Assembly (NCBI GenBank): GCA_035250245.1
Contig: DATFFH010000070.1
Location: 1 to 18,387, forward strand
Reading direction: 5' to 3'
Length of the DNA stretch: 18,387 nucleotides
Origin: Luteimonas_C sp035250245
GTDB lineage: Bacteria; Pseudomonadota; Gammaproteobacteria; Xanthomonadales; Xanthomonadaceae
Numbering within the stretch: the first letter of the stretch is position 1; each line of letters starts with the position of its first letter. The notes under the pieces are model-generated. The model made no database searches. It had not been told where the DNA came from and saw only the letters and a program-made list of their open reading frames with translations. Below are positions 1-7,400 of this stretch, piece by piece. A program made the translations under genes and the position numbers.

Positions 1-348
1 CAGCCGGCCGGGCGCCTGCGCACGCACCTGTGCGCGCGCATGCGCGGCAGCCTGCGCCTGATCCCGATCGAGGACGTGCACTACCTGCAGGCCGACGAGA
101 AGTACGTGGTCGTGCATCACGCTCGCGGCGAAGACCTGCTCGAAGAATCGTTGAAGTCGCTGGAAGAAGAATTCGGCGACCGCTTCGTGCGCATCCACCG
201 CAATTGCCTGGTCGCCCGGCACGAACTGGTCGAACTCAAGCGCGGTCCGGACGGGCACGTGCATGCGATCCTGCGCCACGGCAAGCAGCCGCTGGAAGTG
301 AGCCGGCGTTGCGTGACGGGGTTGAAGGAGACCGTCAAGCATTTGTAA
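1..348 (+). CDS. algR: AlgR-type response regulator, C-terminal LytTR DNA-binding domain (5' end outside window)
   Basis: The reading frame is open from base 1 and ends at TAA 346-348, so only the last 115 residues are present; the receiver domain lies upstream of the window. The visible part is a LytTR DNA-binding domain. It shows the RTHL...LIPIEDVHYLQADEKYV start, the FVRIHRNCLVAR core and the LEVSRRCV end, all typical of AlgR/LytR. In Pseudomonas, AlgR controls alginate, type IV pili and virulence and is phosphorylated by the AlgZ/FimS kinase. The next gene is hemC, an order also found in Pseudomonas, which supports AlgR over other LytTR regulators. An ATG at 40 is internal, because the LytTR domain begins before it. 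Confidence 0.88.
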   Translation, partial: QPAGRLRTHLCARMRGSLRLIPIEDVHYLQADEKYVVVHHARGEDLLEESLKSLEEEFGDRFVRIHRNCLVARHELVELKRGPDGHVHAILRHGKQPLEVSRRCVTGLKETVKHL

Positions 349-367
349 GGCGACAATGCCCGCCTTT

Positions 368-516
368 TCCTCCCCCCTTGTGGGGGAGGATGCCCGAAGG
401 GCAGGAGAGGGGAACGAGCGAAGCGAGTGCTTTCCTGCTCGCTGATAAGTTTCCTCCAAAAGCCGAACCCTCTCCCTGGCGCTTCGCGCCTGTCCCTCTC
501 CCGTAAAGGGAGAGGG
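368..516. repeat. Palindromic repeat, family A (CCCTCTCCC type), intergenic copy
   Basis: This fills most of the 200-base gap between algR and hemC. It contains a hairpin at 368-390 (TCCTCCCCC...GGGGGAGGA), a small one at 391-403 (TGCCC GAA GGGCA) and a strong one at 494-516 (CCCTCTCCC...GGGAGAGGG). The linker carries GAACGAGCGAAGCGAG-like and CCGAACCCTCTCCC words. The same words recur at 3922-4034, 5011-5177 and 6644-6832, where they lie inside genes. The gap holds no credible gene. The hairpins may also act as a terminator or mRNA-stability element for algR (inference). Confidence 0.75.
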
Positions 517-536
517 TAAAAGCCGGGCGCGCAGGG

Positions 537-542
537 GATAAT
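537..542 (+). promoter_or_regulatory. Possible -10 element for leaderless hemC transcription
   Basis: GATAAT lies exactly six bases before the hemC ATG, the distance expected if transcription begins at or next to the A of the start codon. No convincing -35 hexamer is visible. A weak purine run (AGGGG at 533-537) overlaps it and could instead be a poor ribosome binding site. Confidence 0.35.
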
Positions 543-548
543 GCGCCT

Positions 549-1466
549 ATGGAAACCTTGCGCATCGCCACCCGCAAAAGCCCGCTCGCGCTGTGGCAGA
601 CCGAGCACGTCGCCGCGCTGCTGCGCGCGGCGCATCGGGGATTGAACGTGGAACTGGTGCCGATGAGCACCCGCGGCGACGAAGTGCTGGACCGTTCGCT
701 GGCCGCGATCGGCGGAAAAGGCTTGTTCCTGAAGGAATTGGAAGTCGCGATGCAGCGAGGCGAAGCCGATTGCGCGGTGCATTCGCTGAAGGACGTGCCG
801 ATGGTGCTCGAAGAAGGCTTCGCCCTGCCGGCGATCCTGGAGCGCGCGGATCCGGCGGACGCGTTCGTGAGCAACGCCCACGCCTCGATCGATGAGTTGC
901 CGCGCGGCGCGCGCGTCGGCACTTCGTCCCTGCGCCGGCAGTCGCAGTTGCGCGCGCGGCGTCCGGATCTGGCATTGCTCGATCTGCGCGGCAACGTCAA
1001 TACGCGCCTGGCCAAGCTCGACGCCGGCGACTACGACGCGATCGTATTGGCCTGCGCCGGCTTGCAGCGGCTGGGTTTCGACGACCGCATCCGCGCGCGG
1101 CTGCAGGCGCCGGATTGGCTGCCGGCGCCGGCGCAAGGCGCGATCGCGATCGAAGCGCGCGAAGGCGATGCGCGCATTCACGCCTTGTGCGCGGCACTCG
1201 ACCATGCGCCCACCCGCATCCGCGTCGAAGCCGAGCGCGCGATGAACCGCGCCCTGCACGGCAGCTGCCACGTGCCGGTCGCCGCCTACGCCGAGTGGCT
1301 AGGCGAAAACCTGCGTTTGCAGGGTTTGGTCGGCGACGTCGAGAACGGACGCGTGCTGCGCGCGCAAAGCGAAGGCCGCGCCGATGCGCATGAAGCGCTC
1401 GGCTTGCAGGTCGCACAACAGTTGCTCGACCAGGGCGCGGGCGAGTGGCTCGCCAGCCACCGCTGA
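549..1466 (+). CDS. hemC: Hydroxymethylbilane synthase (porphobilinogen deaminase)
   Basis: HemC polymerises four porphobilinogen molecules to hydroxymethylbilane in the cytoplasm, a step of heme, siroheme and cobalamin synthesis. The 305-aa product has the normal family length. It starts with LRIATRKSPLALWQT and carries GGKGLFLKELE, the HSLKDVP block, GTSSLRRQ and LDLRGNVNTRL (porphyrin-binding arginines). Cys240 in LHGSCHVPVAA is the expected attachment site of the dipyrromethane cofactor. The ATG at 549 gives the standard N-terminus. It follows algR, as in Pseudomonas, but no hemD follows; instead a convergent minus-strand gene ends at 1549. A 24-bp inverted repeat just behind the stop probably serves as terminator. 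Confidence 0.97.
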   Translation: METLRIATRKSPLALWQTEHVAALLRAAHRGLNVELVPMSTRGDEVLDRSLAAIGGKGLFLKELEVAMQRGEADCAVHSLKDVPMVLEEGFALPAILERADPADAFVSNAHASIDELPRGARVGTSSLRRQSQLRARRPDLALLDLRGNVNTRLAKLDAGDYDAIVLACAGLQRLGFDDRIRARLQAPDWLPAPAQGAIAIEAREGDARIHALCAALDHAPTRIRVEAERAMNRALHGSCHVPVAAYAEWLGENLRLQGLVGDVENGRVLRAQSEGRADAHEALGLQVAQQLLDQGAGEWLASHR

Positions 1467-1474
1467 CCGCTTTC

Positions 1475-1536
1475 GTAGGTGCGAATTCATTCGCACGCTC
1501 TTTCGATCAAAAGCGTGCGAATGAATTCGCACCTAC
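1475..1536. repeat. GTAG-headed inverted repeat pair (GTAGGTGCGAATTC type), possible two-way terminator
   Basis: Two 24-base arms, 1475-1498 and 1513-1536, are perfect reverse complements around a 14-base loop. Each outer end reads GTAGGTGCGAATTC toward the centre, and each arm is itself palindromic around GAATTC. The pair sits between the convergent hemC and the DUF481-like gene, so it could end transcription from both sides. A solo copy of the left half, with 31 identical bases counted from 1474, lies at 10584-10614. This is the layout of a REP doublet (REPIN). Confidence 0.8.
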
Positions 1537-1548
1537 AAATACAGCGGC

Positions 1549-2205
1549 TCAGAATGCGTATTGCAGCTTCACCGAGCCTTCGGTCTCGGTGGTGGCGACG
1601 CCGCCGTTCTCGGCGCGTCGCGTCTCCACGCCCGACTTCAGCGTGACCTGCGGCTTGAGCACGATGTCGAAACTGATCGCGTTGCGCAGGAAGCTGCTGC
1701 GGTCGCGGCCGGTTTCCAATTGCACCTGCTGGCTCCAGCGCATGCGCTCGCCGAAACGCTGGGTGAAGTCCAGGCTGGCGCGGGCCACCGGCCCGGTCAC
1801 GCCGACGCCGTCGTCGACCCAGGGCTGCAGTCGGTAGCCGGTGCCGAAGACCACGCTCACCTGGGTCTGCGGCCGGCGGATCGCGGTCAGGCCGTAGCGC
1901 GCACCGACCCGCCAGTCCTTCGCGTAGCTGTCCATCCAATCGCGGGAAGAAGAAGGCGCGCTCAGGCGCAGGCCGTAAGCCGGCTGGCCGGGCAAGGGCT
2001 GTGGACCTTCCTTGTCGGCGCGGCCGACTTTCAGGAATTCGCCGTTGGACCATTCGGCATCGCCGCAGACCAGGCTGTAGCAGGTGGGCAGCGACGACAT
2101 GCGCGCAGCCTCGACCGCGACCGCCAGCGGCTGGTCGGGCACTTCGAGCAGGGTCGGTGGTGTCAGGGGTTGGCCGATCACGGCGAACCACCAGGCGGCC
2201 CACAT
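1549..2205 (-). CDS. DUF481/YdiY-like outer-membrane protein (putative)
   Basis: The 218-aa product has a C-terminal half of alternating polar/hydrophobic strands (WRVGARYGLTAI, TQVSVVFGTGYRL, ARASLDFTQRF, MRWSQQVQLETG, ISFDIVLKPQVTLKSGVET, EGSVKLQYAF) and ends in Phe, as beta-barrel outer-membrane proteins usually do. This layout suggests the DUF481 family (YdiY, called salt-induced outer-membrane protein), function unknown. The N-terminus has a short hydrophobic stretch (WAAWWFAVIG) without a clear signal peptide, and a pair of cysteines (TCYSLVCGD) near residue 43. The ATG at 2205 follows AGAGGA by six bases. Promoter and operator-like signals are directly upstream, so it is probably expressed apart from the anchor gene before it. 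The family assignment is moderately sure. Confidence 0.6.
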   Translation of the reverse strand: MWAAWWFAVIGQPLTPPTLLEVPDQPLAVAVEAARMSSLPTCYSLVCGDAEWSNGEFLKVGRADKEGPQPLPGQPAYGLRLSAPSSSRDWMDSYAKDWRVGARYGLTAIRRPQTQVSVVFGTGYRLQPWVDDGVGVTGPVARASLDFTQRFGERMRWSQQVQLETGRDRSSFLRNAISFDIVLKPQVTLKSGVETRRAENGGVATTETEGSVKLQYAF

Positions 2206-2217
2206 GGCGATTCCTCT

Positions 2218-2233
2218 ATGTAAACGATTACAT
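2218..2233. promoter_or_regulatory. LacI-type operator-like palindrome over the DUF481-like gene's transcription start
   Basis: ATGTAAACGATTACAT has 6-bp perfect arms and differs by one central base from TGTAAACGTTTACA, the usual shape of LacI/GalR-family operators. It begins four bases after the -10 hexamer and ends at the ribosome binding site, so a bound repressor would cover the transcription start. No LacI-family regulator is encoded in the window. Confidence 0.5.
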
Positions 2234-2237
2234 GCCT

Positions 2238-2266
2238 ATTATGCCGCCGGAATGCGACGATCCCAA
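2238..2266 (-). promoter_or_regulatory. Sigma70-type promoter of the DUF481-like gene
   Basis: On the minus strand TTGGGA (2266-2261) is followed after 17 bases by CATAAT (2243-2238). This is close to the consensus in both hexamers and has ideal spacing. It lies between the stop of the anchor gene (2282) and the start at 2205. Confidence 0.55.
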
Positions 2267-2281
2267 GTCCCGGCCGGCGGC

Positions 2282-3232
2282 TCAGTAGTACCGGCTCACC
2301 ATATGTTTGGCTTGGGCAAAGAACAACCAGCGCTCGACGAAGGTACCCGCCAGGATCGCCGCGACGGCGACCGGGAATATCCCCGCCGCAGTGCCGGGCC
2401 AGGCCTGGATCGCGATCGCCGCCAGCACCGGTACCAGGGCGAACAAGGCCACGGCCAGCCAGCGCAGCACGCGCGCGTGTCGGCGCGCGACTTCGAACGC
2501 CATTTCCCGGGTGATGTAGTTGGCCTCGGTATGCGGGCGCTCGAACACCGTCACTTCCCGATCCGGCAGGCCGACCGCCGCGCCGCGGGTCGGCAGCGTC
2601 GTGCGGTCGATCCCGTGCCAATACAGCAGCTTCAGCAGCGCCGTCGGCAGACCCAGCGCTGCCAACACCCAGGACAAGACCGCCGCGGTATCGGGCAGCC
2701 GCCACGCGATCGGCAGGAACAACAACGCCGCACCGCCCAGCAGGGCGAACAAGAGATAGCCGGGCAGCACCAACGGATGCCGCCACGCCGGTATCGGCTT
2801 AAGCGAGGCGTAGATCATGGCCGTACAGGCCACCGTTGCCAGCGCCAGGACTAGGGTCAGCGCGCCCGCCCAAGCCAGCGCGCCGGTCGCGGTCGCGCTC
2901 GGCTCGGTTCGCCACAGCAGGAAAACCATCGCCAACGCGGGCGCATACGTCAGCAGCGAAAGCACGCCTTCACGCGAGAGCCAGGACGTGCGCCATTGCG
3001 ACATCGCGCGCCAGGCGCGCTGCGGCTTGCCCAGATGGCCGAGCGAACAGAGCAGCCCCACCGTCACCAGGACCAGGCCGATCGCGGCGGCGATCAGCGG
3101 CAGCCAGTACAGGTCCGTGCCTTCGCGGCCGCGCGGTTGCAGCAGCCACATCACGGCGCCCAACCATGCCAGCAAGCCGTAGCCGGCGCCGGACAAGGTG
3201 GTGAAGAAGATGACGGATAGGGCGGGATGCAT
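2282..3232 (-). CDS. soeC: DmsC/SoeC-like membrane anchor subunit of a molybdopterin oxidoreductase
   Basis: The 316-aa product has about eight hydrophobic helices and the DmsC-family N-terminus HPALSVIFFTTLSGAGYGLL. A loop with LGHLGKPQRAWRAMSQWRTSWLSREG, characteristic of DmsC-type anchors, follows the second helix. Such subunits hold the catalytic pair on the inner membrane and exchange electrons with quinones. The preceding genes encode a four-cluster iron-sulfur protein and a molybdoenzyme without Tat signal, the arrangement of SoeABC sulfite dehydrogenase. It is separated from soeB by 171 bases holding a 30-bp inverted repeat. The ATG at 3232 gives the family's usual start, though the ribosome site is weak. 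The symbol is inferred from the set; DmsC-like is certain, sulfite as substrate is not. Confidence 0.85.
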   Translation of the reverse strand: MHPALSVIFFTTLSGAGYGLLAWLGAVMWLLQPRGREGTDLYWLPLIAAAIGLVLVTVGLLCSLGHLGKPQRAWRAMSQWRTSWLSREGVLSLLTYAPALAMVFLLWRTEPSATATGALAWAGALTLVLALATVACTAMIYASLKPIPAWRHPLVLPGYLLFALLGGAALLFLPIAWRLPDTAAVLSWVLAALGLPTALLKLLYWHGIDRTTLPTRGAAVGLPDREVTVFERPHTEANYITREMAFEVARRHARVLRWLAVALFALVPVLAAIAIQAWPGTAAGIFPVAVAAILAGTFVERWLFFAQAKHMVSRYY

Positions 3233-3255
3233 GCGGTTCTGTGCGTTCGCTTTAT

Positions 3256-3369
3256 GCCGTCATTCCCGCGAAAGCGGGAATCCAGCGACTTCCGCTGTTG
3301 GCTTCGAGTGTTTCGACGGCTCGACCAGCAGCAAAGACACTGGATTCCCGCTTTCGCGGGAATGACGGC
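3256..3369. repeat. Inverted repeat pair of the CGTCATTCCCGCGAAAGCGGGAA type
   Basis: The 30-base arms 3256-3285 and 3340-3369 are perfect reverse complements. Each arm contains its own hairpin, TTCCCGC GAAA GCGGGAA. The element fills the gap between soeB and soeC. Its left arm plus seven following bases (37 in all) recurs identically at 13507-13543. ATTCCC...GGGAAT elements of this look are widespread in Xanthomonas, Neisseria and other proteobacteria. It may affect transcript stability or reduce soeC expression (inference). Confidence 0.85.
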
Positions 3370-3403
3370 GTCGGAGTAAGTAGTGCGTCATGAAGTTGGG
3401 GCT

Positions 3404-4246
3404 TCAGCGTCTCAGGATTCTGTCGAGCCAATGCGAAGCCGATTTCGCTTTCGAAGGCGACTCGGCGGCAACGTCGTCCGCACCGCGCCGCGGCCGCGGC
3501 GGCAGGTAACGATTGACCGGCTGATAGCCGAGTTCCGGCATCAACGCCACGCCACCGCGTTCGGCCACCAGTTTCGAGACTTTCGATTCCGGATCGCCCA
3601 GATCGCCGAAATGCCGCGCCTTGGTCGGGCAGGCCTGCACGCAAGCCGGCTGGCGCTCGCTTTCGTCCAGGTTCGTGTTGTAGATGCGATCCACGCACAG
3701 CGTGCATTTCTTCATCACCCCTTCGACCGCCGAATATTCGCGCGCGCCGTAGGGGCAGGCCCAACTGCACAGTTTGCAGCCGATGCATTTGTCCTCGTCG
3801 ACCAGGACGATGCCGTCCTCGGCGCGCTTGTAACTGGCGCCGGTGGGGCAGACGGTGACGCAGGCCGGGGTTTCGCAATGCAGGCAGGAGCGGGGGAAGT
3901 GCAGCGTCATCGCCGGTTGAGCCCCTCTCCCGCCGGGAGAGGGGTTGGGGTTCGGCGAAGCGACGGTGTTCAAGCTGGCGTCGTACTCCGAACCCTCATC
4001 CGCCCTTCGAGCACCTTCTCCCGAGGGGAGAAGGGAAGCGGTCGCCGCGATTTCGTAGCTATGCACGCGGTTGAACCACACCCCCGACGGATCCTTGCCA
4101 TAGGGATTTTCGTCCGTCAGCGGCCCGGCGATGCCGCCGGAATTCCATTCCTTGCAGCTGGTCGCGCAGGCGTGGCAGCCGACGCAGGTGTCCAGGTCGA
4201 TGACCAGGCCGAGTTTCTTTTTCGACGGCGGCGGCAGATCGGTCAA
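3404..4246 (-). CDS. soeB: SoeB/DmsB-like iron-sulfur subunit with four [4Fe-4S] clusters
   Basis: The 280-aa protein passes electrons between the molybdenum subunit and the membrane anchor. Sixteen cysteines in four groups fit four [4Fe-4S] clusters: C21/24/27/31, C121/124/129/133, C154/157/160/164 and C181/184/202/206, with the CPTGA, CPYGA and CPTKA followers of the DmsB/NrfC family. I place the start at TTG 4246: it overlaps the upstream stop as TTGA and has GGAGGAGG eight bases before it. The in-frame ATG at 4264 overlaps that ribosome site and is less likely. Residues 71-109 (SLLPSGEG...SPGGRG) are not family sequence; they are the translation of a palindromic repeat, and without them the length is about 241, near normal. 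No Tat signal is seen, so it faces the cytoplasm. Confidence 0.88.
   Translation of the reverse strand: MTDLPPPSKKKLGLVIDLDTCVGCHACATSCKEWNSGGIAGPLTDENPYGKDPSGVWFNRVHSYEIAATASLLPSGEGARRADEGSEYDASLNTVASPNPNPSPGGRGAQPAMTLHFPRSCLHCETPACVTVCPTGASYKRAEDGIVLVDEDKCIGCKLCSWACPYGAREYSAVEGVMKKCTLCVDRIYNTNLDESERQPACVQACPTKARHFGDLGDPESKVSKLVAERGGVALMPELGYQPVNRYLPPRPRRGADDVAAESPSKAKSASHWLDRILRR
3922..4034. repeat. Palindromic repeat, family A, inside soeB and in frame
   Basis: Two hairpins, CCCCTCTCCCGCCGGGAGAG... at 3922-3944 and CCTTCTCCC GA GGGGAGAAGG at 4014-4034, bracket a linker with GGTTGGGGTTCGGCGAAGCG and CCGAACCCTCATCCG. The linker words match the copies at 5011-5177 and 368-516. The element lies inside the soeB reading frame between the first and second cysteine groups and introduces no stop. 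Confidence 0.8.
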
Positions 4247-4473
4247 GGCCGCTTCCTCCTCCATAGGACCATGCGGGTGCCGATCAGGGTCACCAGCAAG
4301 GAAAATACGAACTGGAACGCGATTTGCGACCGGCTCGGCGGGTCGCCGAAGGGGGCGGCATCGTTCGACATCTGAGCGCTCGCAGGATCGACGAAAGCAT
4401 AGACGGCGAAGAGCGCCGAGCACGCGCCGAGCACGATGCAGAACCAGCCTACGACGGCGAACAAGATCCTCAC
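4243..4473 (-). CDS. Small two-helix membrane protein coupled between soeA and soeB
   Basis: A 76-aa frame begins at GTG 4473, which overlaps the soeA stop as GTGA, and ends with TGA 4245-4243, which overlaps the soeB TTG start. Helix one is ILFAVVGWFCIVLGACSALFAV, helix two about IAFQFVFSLLVTLIGTRMVL; the loop between holds SNDAAPFGDPP, and the tail WRRKRP is strongly basic, suggesting a cytoplasmic C-terminus. I do not recognise a family. The double four-base overlap and its membrane character argue for an accessory or assembly partner of the SoeABC-like complex. Single-protein evidence is weak, but codon usage and coupling make a real gene likely. Confidence 0.7.
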   Translation of the reverse strand: MRILFAVVGWFCIVLGACSALFAVYAFVDPASAQMSNDAAPFGDPPSRSQIAFQFVFSLLVTLIGTRMVLWRRKRP

Positions 4474-7400
4474 GGCTTGCCGTGCTCCGCTGCCCGCGCT
4501 GCTGCGCCATAGCGGAGCGGCCGCTCGTCGGCTTCGGCGAAATGGAGCGGCGCGAATTGCGGTTCGGAAACCGTAGTGATCGCGTCGGCTTTGCGGATGC
4601 TCACCCGCAGATCGAACCACGCCGCTTGTCCGGTGACCGGGTCGGCGTTGGCGTAATCGCTCTTCGGCAATTTGTCCGAAATCAGATGGTTCAGCAGGAA
4701 GCCTTTCTCGCCTTCCGGCGCGTTCTTGGCCAAGCGCCAGGCGCCTTTGCGCTTGCCGATCGCATTCCAGCTCCACACCGTGTCCGGCTGCATGTTGGTC
4801 GCGAATTTCGCCTGCGCCTGGATTTCGCCGTTGTGCGAGGCGACCGCGACCCAGTCCAGATCGTCGATCCCGTATTTGCGGCCGGTGTCCGGATGCAGGT
4901 ACAGATAATTGCGCGCCGCGATCTGGCGCAGCCAGGCGTTTTGCGAGCCCCAGGCGTGGTACATGAACATCGGACGCTGGGTGATGGCGGAGAGCGGGAA
5001 TCTGCTTTTTCCTTCTCCCGTCGGGAGAAGGTGGCGCGGAGCGCCGGATGAGGGTTCGGCGAAGCGAGGTGGGATCTGTTCGCTGCTGAAATCATCGGCT
5101 GACGATTCCTCCGAGCCGTTCAAGCGGCTTCGCTTCGCCGAACCCTCACCCCAACCCCTCTCCCGAGGGGAGAGGGGCTTCGCATCGTCGATCTCCGAAC
5201 CCTCGAACGGCTCGTACCAGATCGGCAACGGATCGAAATACGTCGCCACGCGTTCGCGATGCTCGACCGGCGGCAACGTCGCGCCATGCCCCTGCGCCGC
5301 CAACCTGAACTTCTGCAGCGTTTCCGAATACAACTGCAGCACGATCGGCTGGGTCGAGCCGACGAAACCGAAACGCTGCGCCCATTCCAGATAGCCGCGG
5401 TTGGCCATCTTGTAATAGCGCGCATGCTCCGGGATCTCTTCGCGCCAGAAGCCGCCGTTGTCGATGTAGCGTTGCAACTGATCCGGATTCGGCGGGCCCT
5501 TGCCGTGCAGCGAACCGTCCTCGCCGCGCCAGCCGGCGAGCAGGCCGACGCCCGGCGCGCGCTCGTGGCGGACCATGTAGTCGGCGTAGTCGCGGTACAG
5601 CGGCGAGCCGTCGGCGTGAACCATGCCGGGCAGACCCAACCGCGCGCCGAGTTCCAGCAATACCGACTGGAAACCGCGCGCGTCGCGGCCTTCGCGCTGC
5701 GTGGATGGTTCGAACAAGGGATGGCGGATCGCATCCGCCGCGCCGTCGGCGTCGGAAATCGGGCGGTCGAGCAGGCTGATGCAGTCGTGCCGTTCCAAAT
5801 ACGTGGTGTCCGGCAGCACCAGGTCGGCGTAGGCGACCATTTCCGAGGCGTAGGCGTCGGAATAGATGATCCGCGGAATCCGGTATTCGCCGTCTTCGCG
5901 CTTGTCGGTCAGCCAGCGCATGGTCTGCGCGGTGTTCATCGCCGAGTTCCAGCTCATGTTGGCCATGAACATCAGCAGCGTGTCGATGGGATACGGATCG
6001 CCGGCGTGCGCATTGCGGATCACGGTGTGCAGCATGCCGTGCGCGGCCAGCGGATAGCCCCACGAATAAGCATGGTCGATGCGGCGCGGTTGGCCTTTTT
6101 CGTCGACGACCAGATCTTCCGGCGCATGCACGAAGCCCAGCGGCGGCGCGTCGAGCGAGCCGTTGTCCTTGCGCTTGCGGCCGGGCCGGTTCGGCGGCGG
6201 GATCGGCTTGGGGAAGGGAGGCTGGTAGCGGAACGAACCGGGCGCATCCACCGCGCCCAGCAGCAATTGCAGCAGGTGCAACGCGCGGCAGGTGTGGAAG
6301 CCATTGCTGTGCGCGCTGATGCCGCGCATCGCGTGCATCGCCACCGGCCGGCCGGGCATCTCGGCGTGTTCGCGGCCCCAGGCGTCGGTCCAGGCGATCG
6401 GCAGGTTGAAACCGCTGTCGAAGGCGTTTTCGGCCAACTCGCGCGCGATCCGGCGGATGGTGTCGGCGGGGATGCCGCAGCGTTCGGCGACGGCGTCGGG
6501 CGAATATTGCGGATCGAGGTAGCGTTCGGCGATGAGTTGGAAGACCGGGACGGCGCGACGGCCGTCTTCCAAAACGTATTCGCCGACGGGAATTGGCGAA
6601 ATATTCGGCGCATCCGCGCGCTCCAAGCGCCAACTGAACTGCTCCCTCTCCCCCGCTTGCGGGGGGCGAGACGACGCTGTTTGCGCGCCGCTGGCGCGTG
6701 CGTCGTCGAGCGCCGGCGCTGCTGGCGCCGGCGGGGGCGCGAAGCGGGGTTGGGGTGAGGGGGTGTCCAGCTGCGACGTAACGCCCGCGTTCCCCCTCAC
6801 CCAACCCTCTCCCCCGCTCGCGGGGGAGAGGGCTCCAGGATCCTCGTTTCTGACAGCGCACAGCGGATTCCCCTCCGCATCCCGCGCGAACAACCCGTCC
6901 TCCGCCCCGCCCGGATCGCGGATCACCAACCAATGCGCATTCGCATACCGCACCAGGTAGTCCAGGTCGATGCGATCCGTCCGTAGCAATTCGTGCACCA
7001 GCGCGAACGCGAACAAACCGTCCGTGCCGGGCCGGATGCCGATCCATTCGTCGGCGATCGCGCCGTAGCCGGTGCGCACCGGATTGACCGCGACGATCTT
7101 GGCGCCGTGCGCTTTCAACTTGCCCAGGCCGAGCTTGATCGGATTGGAGTCGTGGTCTTCGGCCACGCCCCACAGCATCAGGTAGCGCGTGTGCTCCCAA
7201 TCCGGCTCGCCGAATTCCCAGAAGGAGCCGCCCAGCGTGTACAGGCCGCCAGCGGCCATGTTCACCGAACAGAAACCGCCGTGCGCGGCGTAGTTGATGG
7301 TGCCGAACTGCTGCGCCCACCAGCCGGTCAATGCCTGCGACTGGTCGCGGCCGGTGAAGAACGCCAATTCGTCGGGATTGCGTTCGCGGATCGGCGCCAG

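Noticed and set aside
1561..2223. 220-codon plus-strand frame opposite the DUF481-like gene
   Set aside because: No ribosome site or motif. The minus frame has promoter, ribosome site and beta-barrel pattern.
4246..4510. Upstream ATG at 4510 as soeB start
   Set aside because: The added 88 residues are Arg-rich, out of frame with both the 76-aa gene and the end of soeA, and unlike the family. TTG 4246 has GGAGGAGG and stop-start overlap.
5259..6758. 499-codon plus-strand frame opposite soeA
   Set aside because: A shadow of a GC-rich gene on the other strand; the minus-strand frame has cofactor motifs and family sequence.
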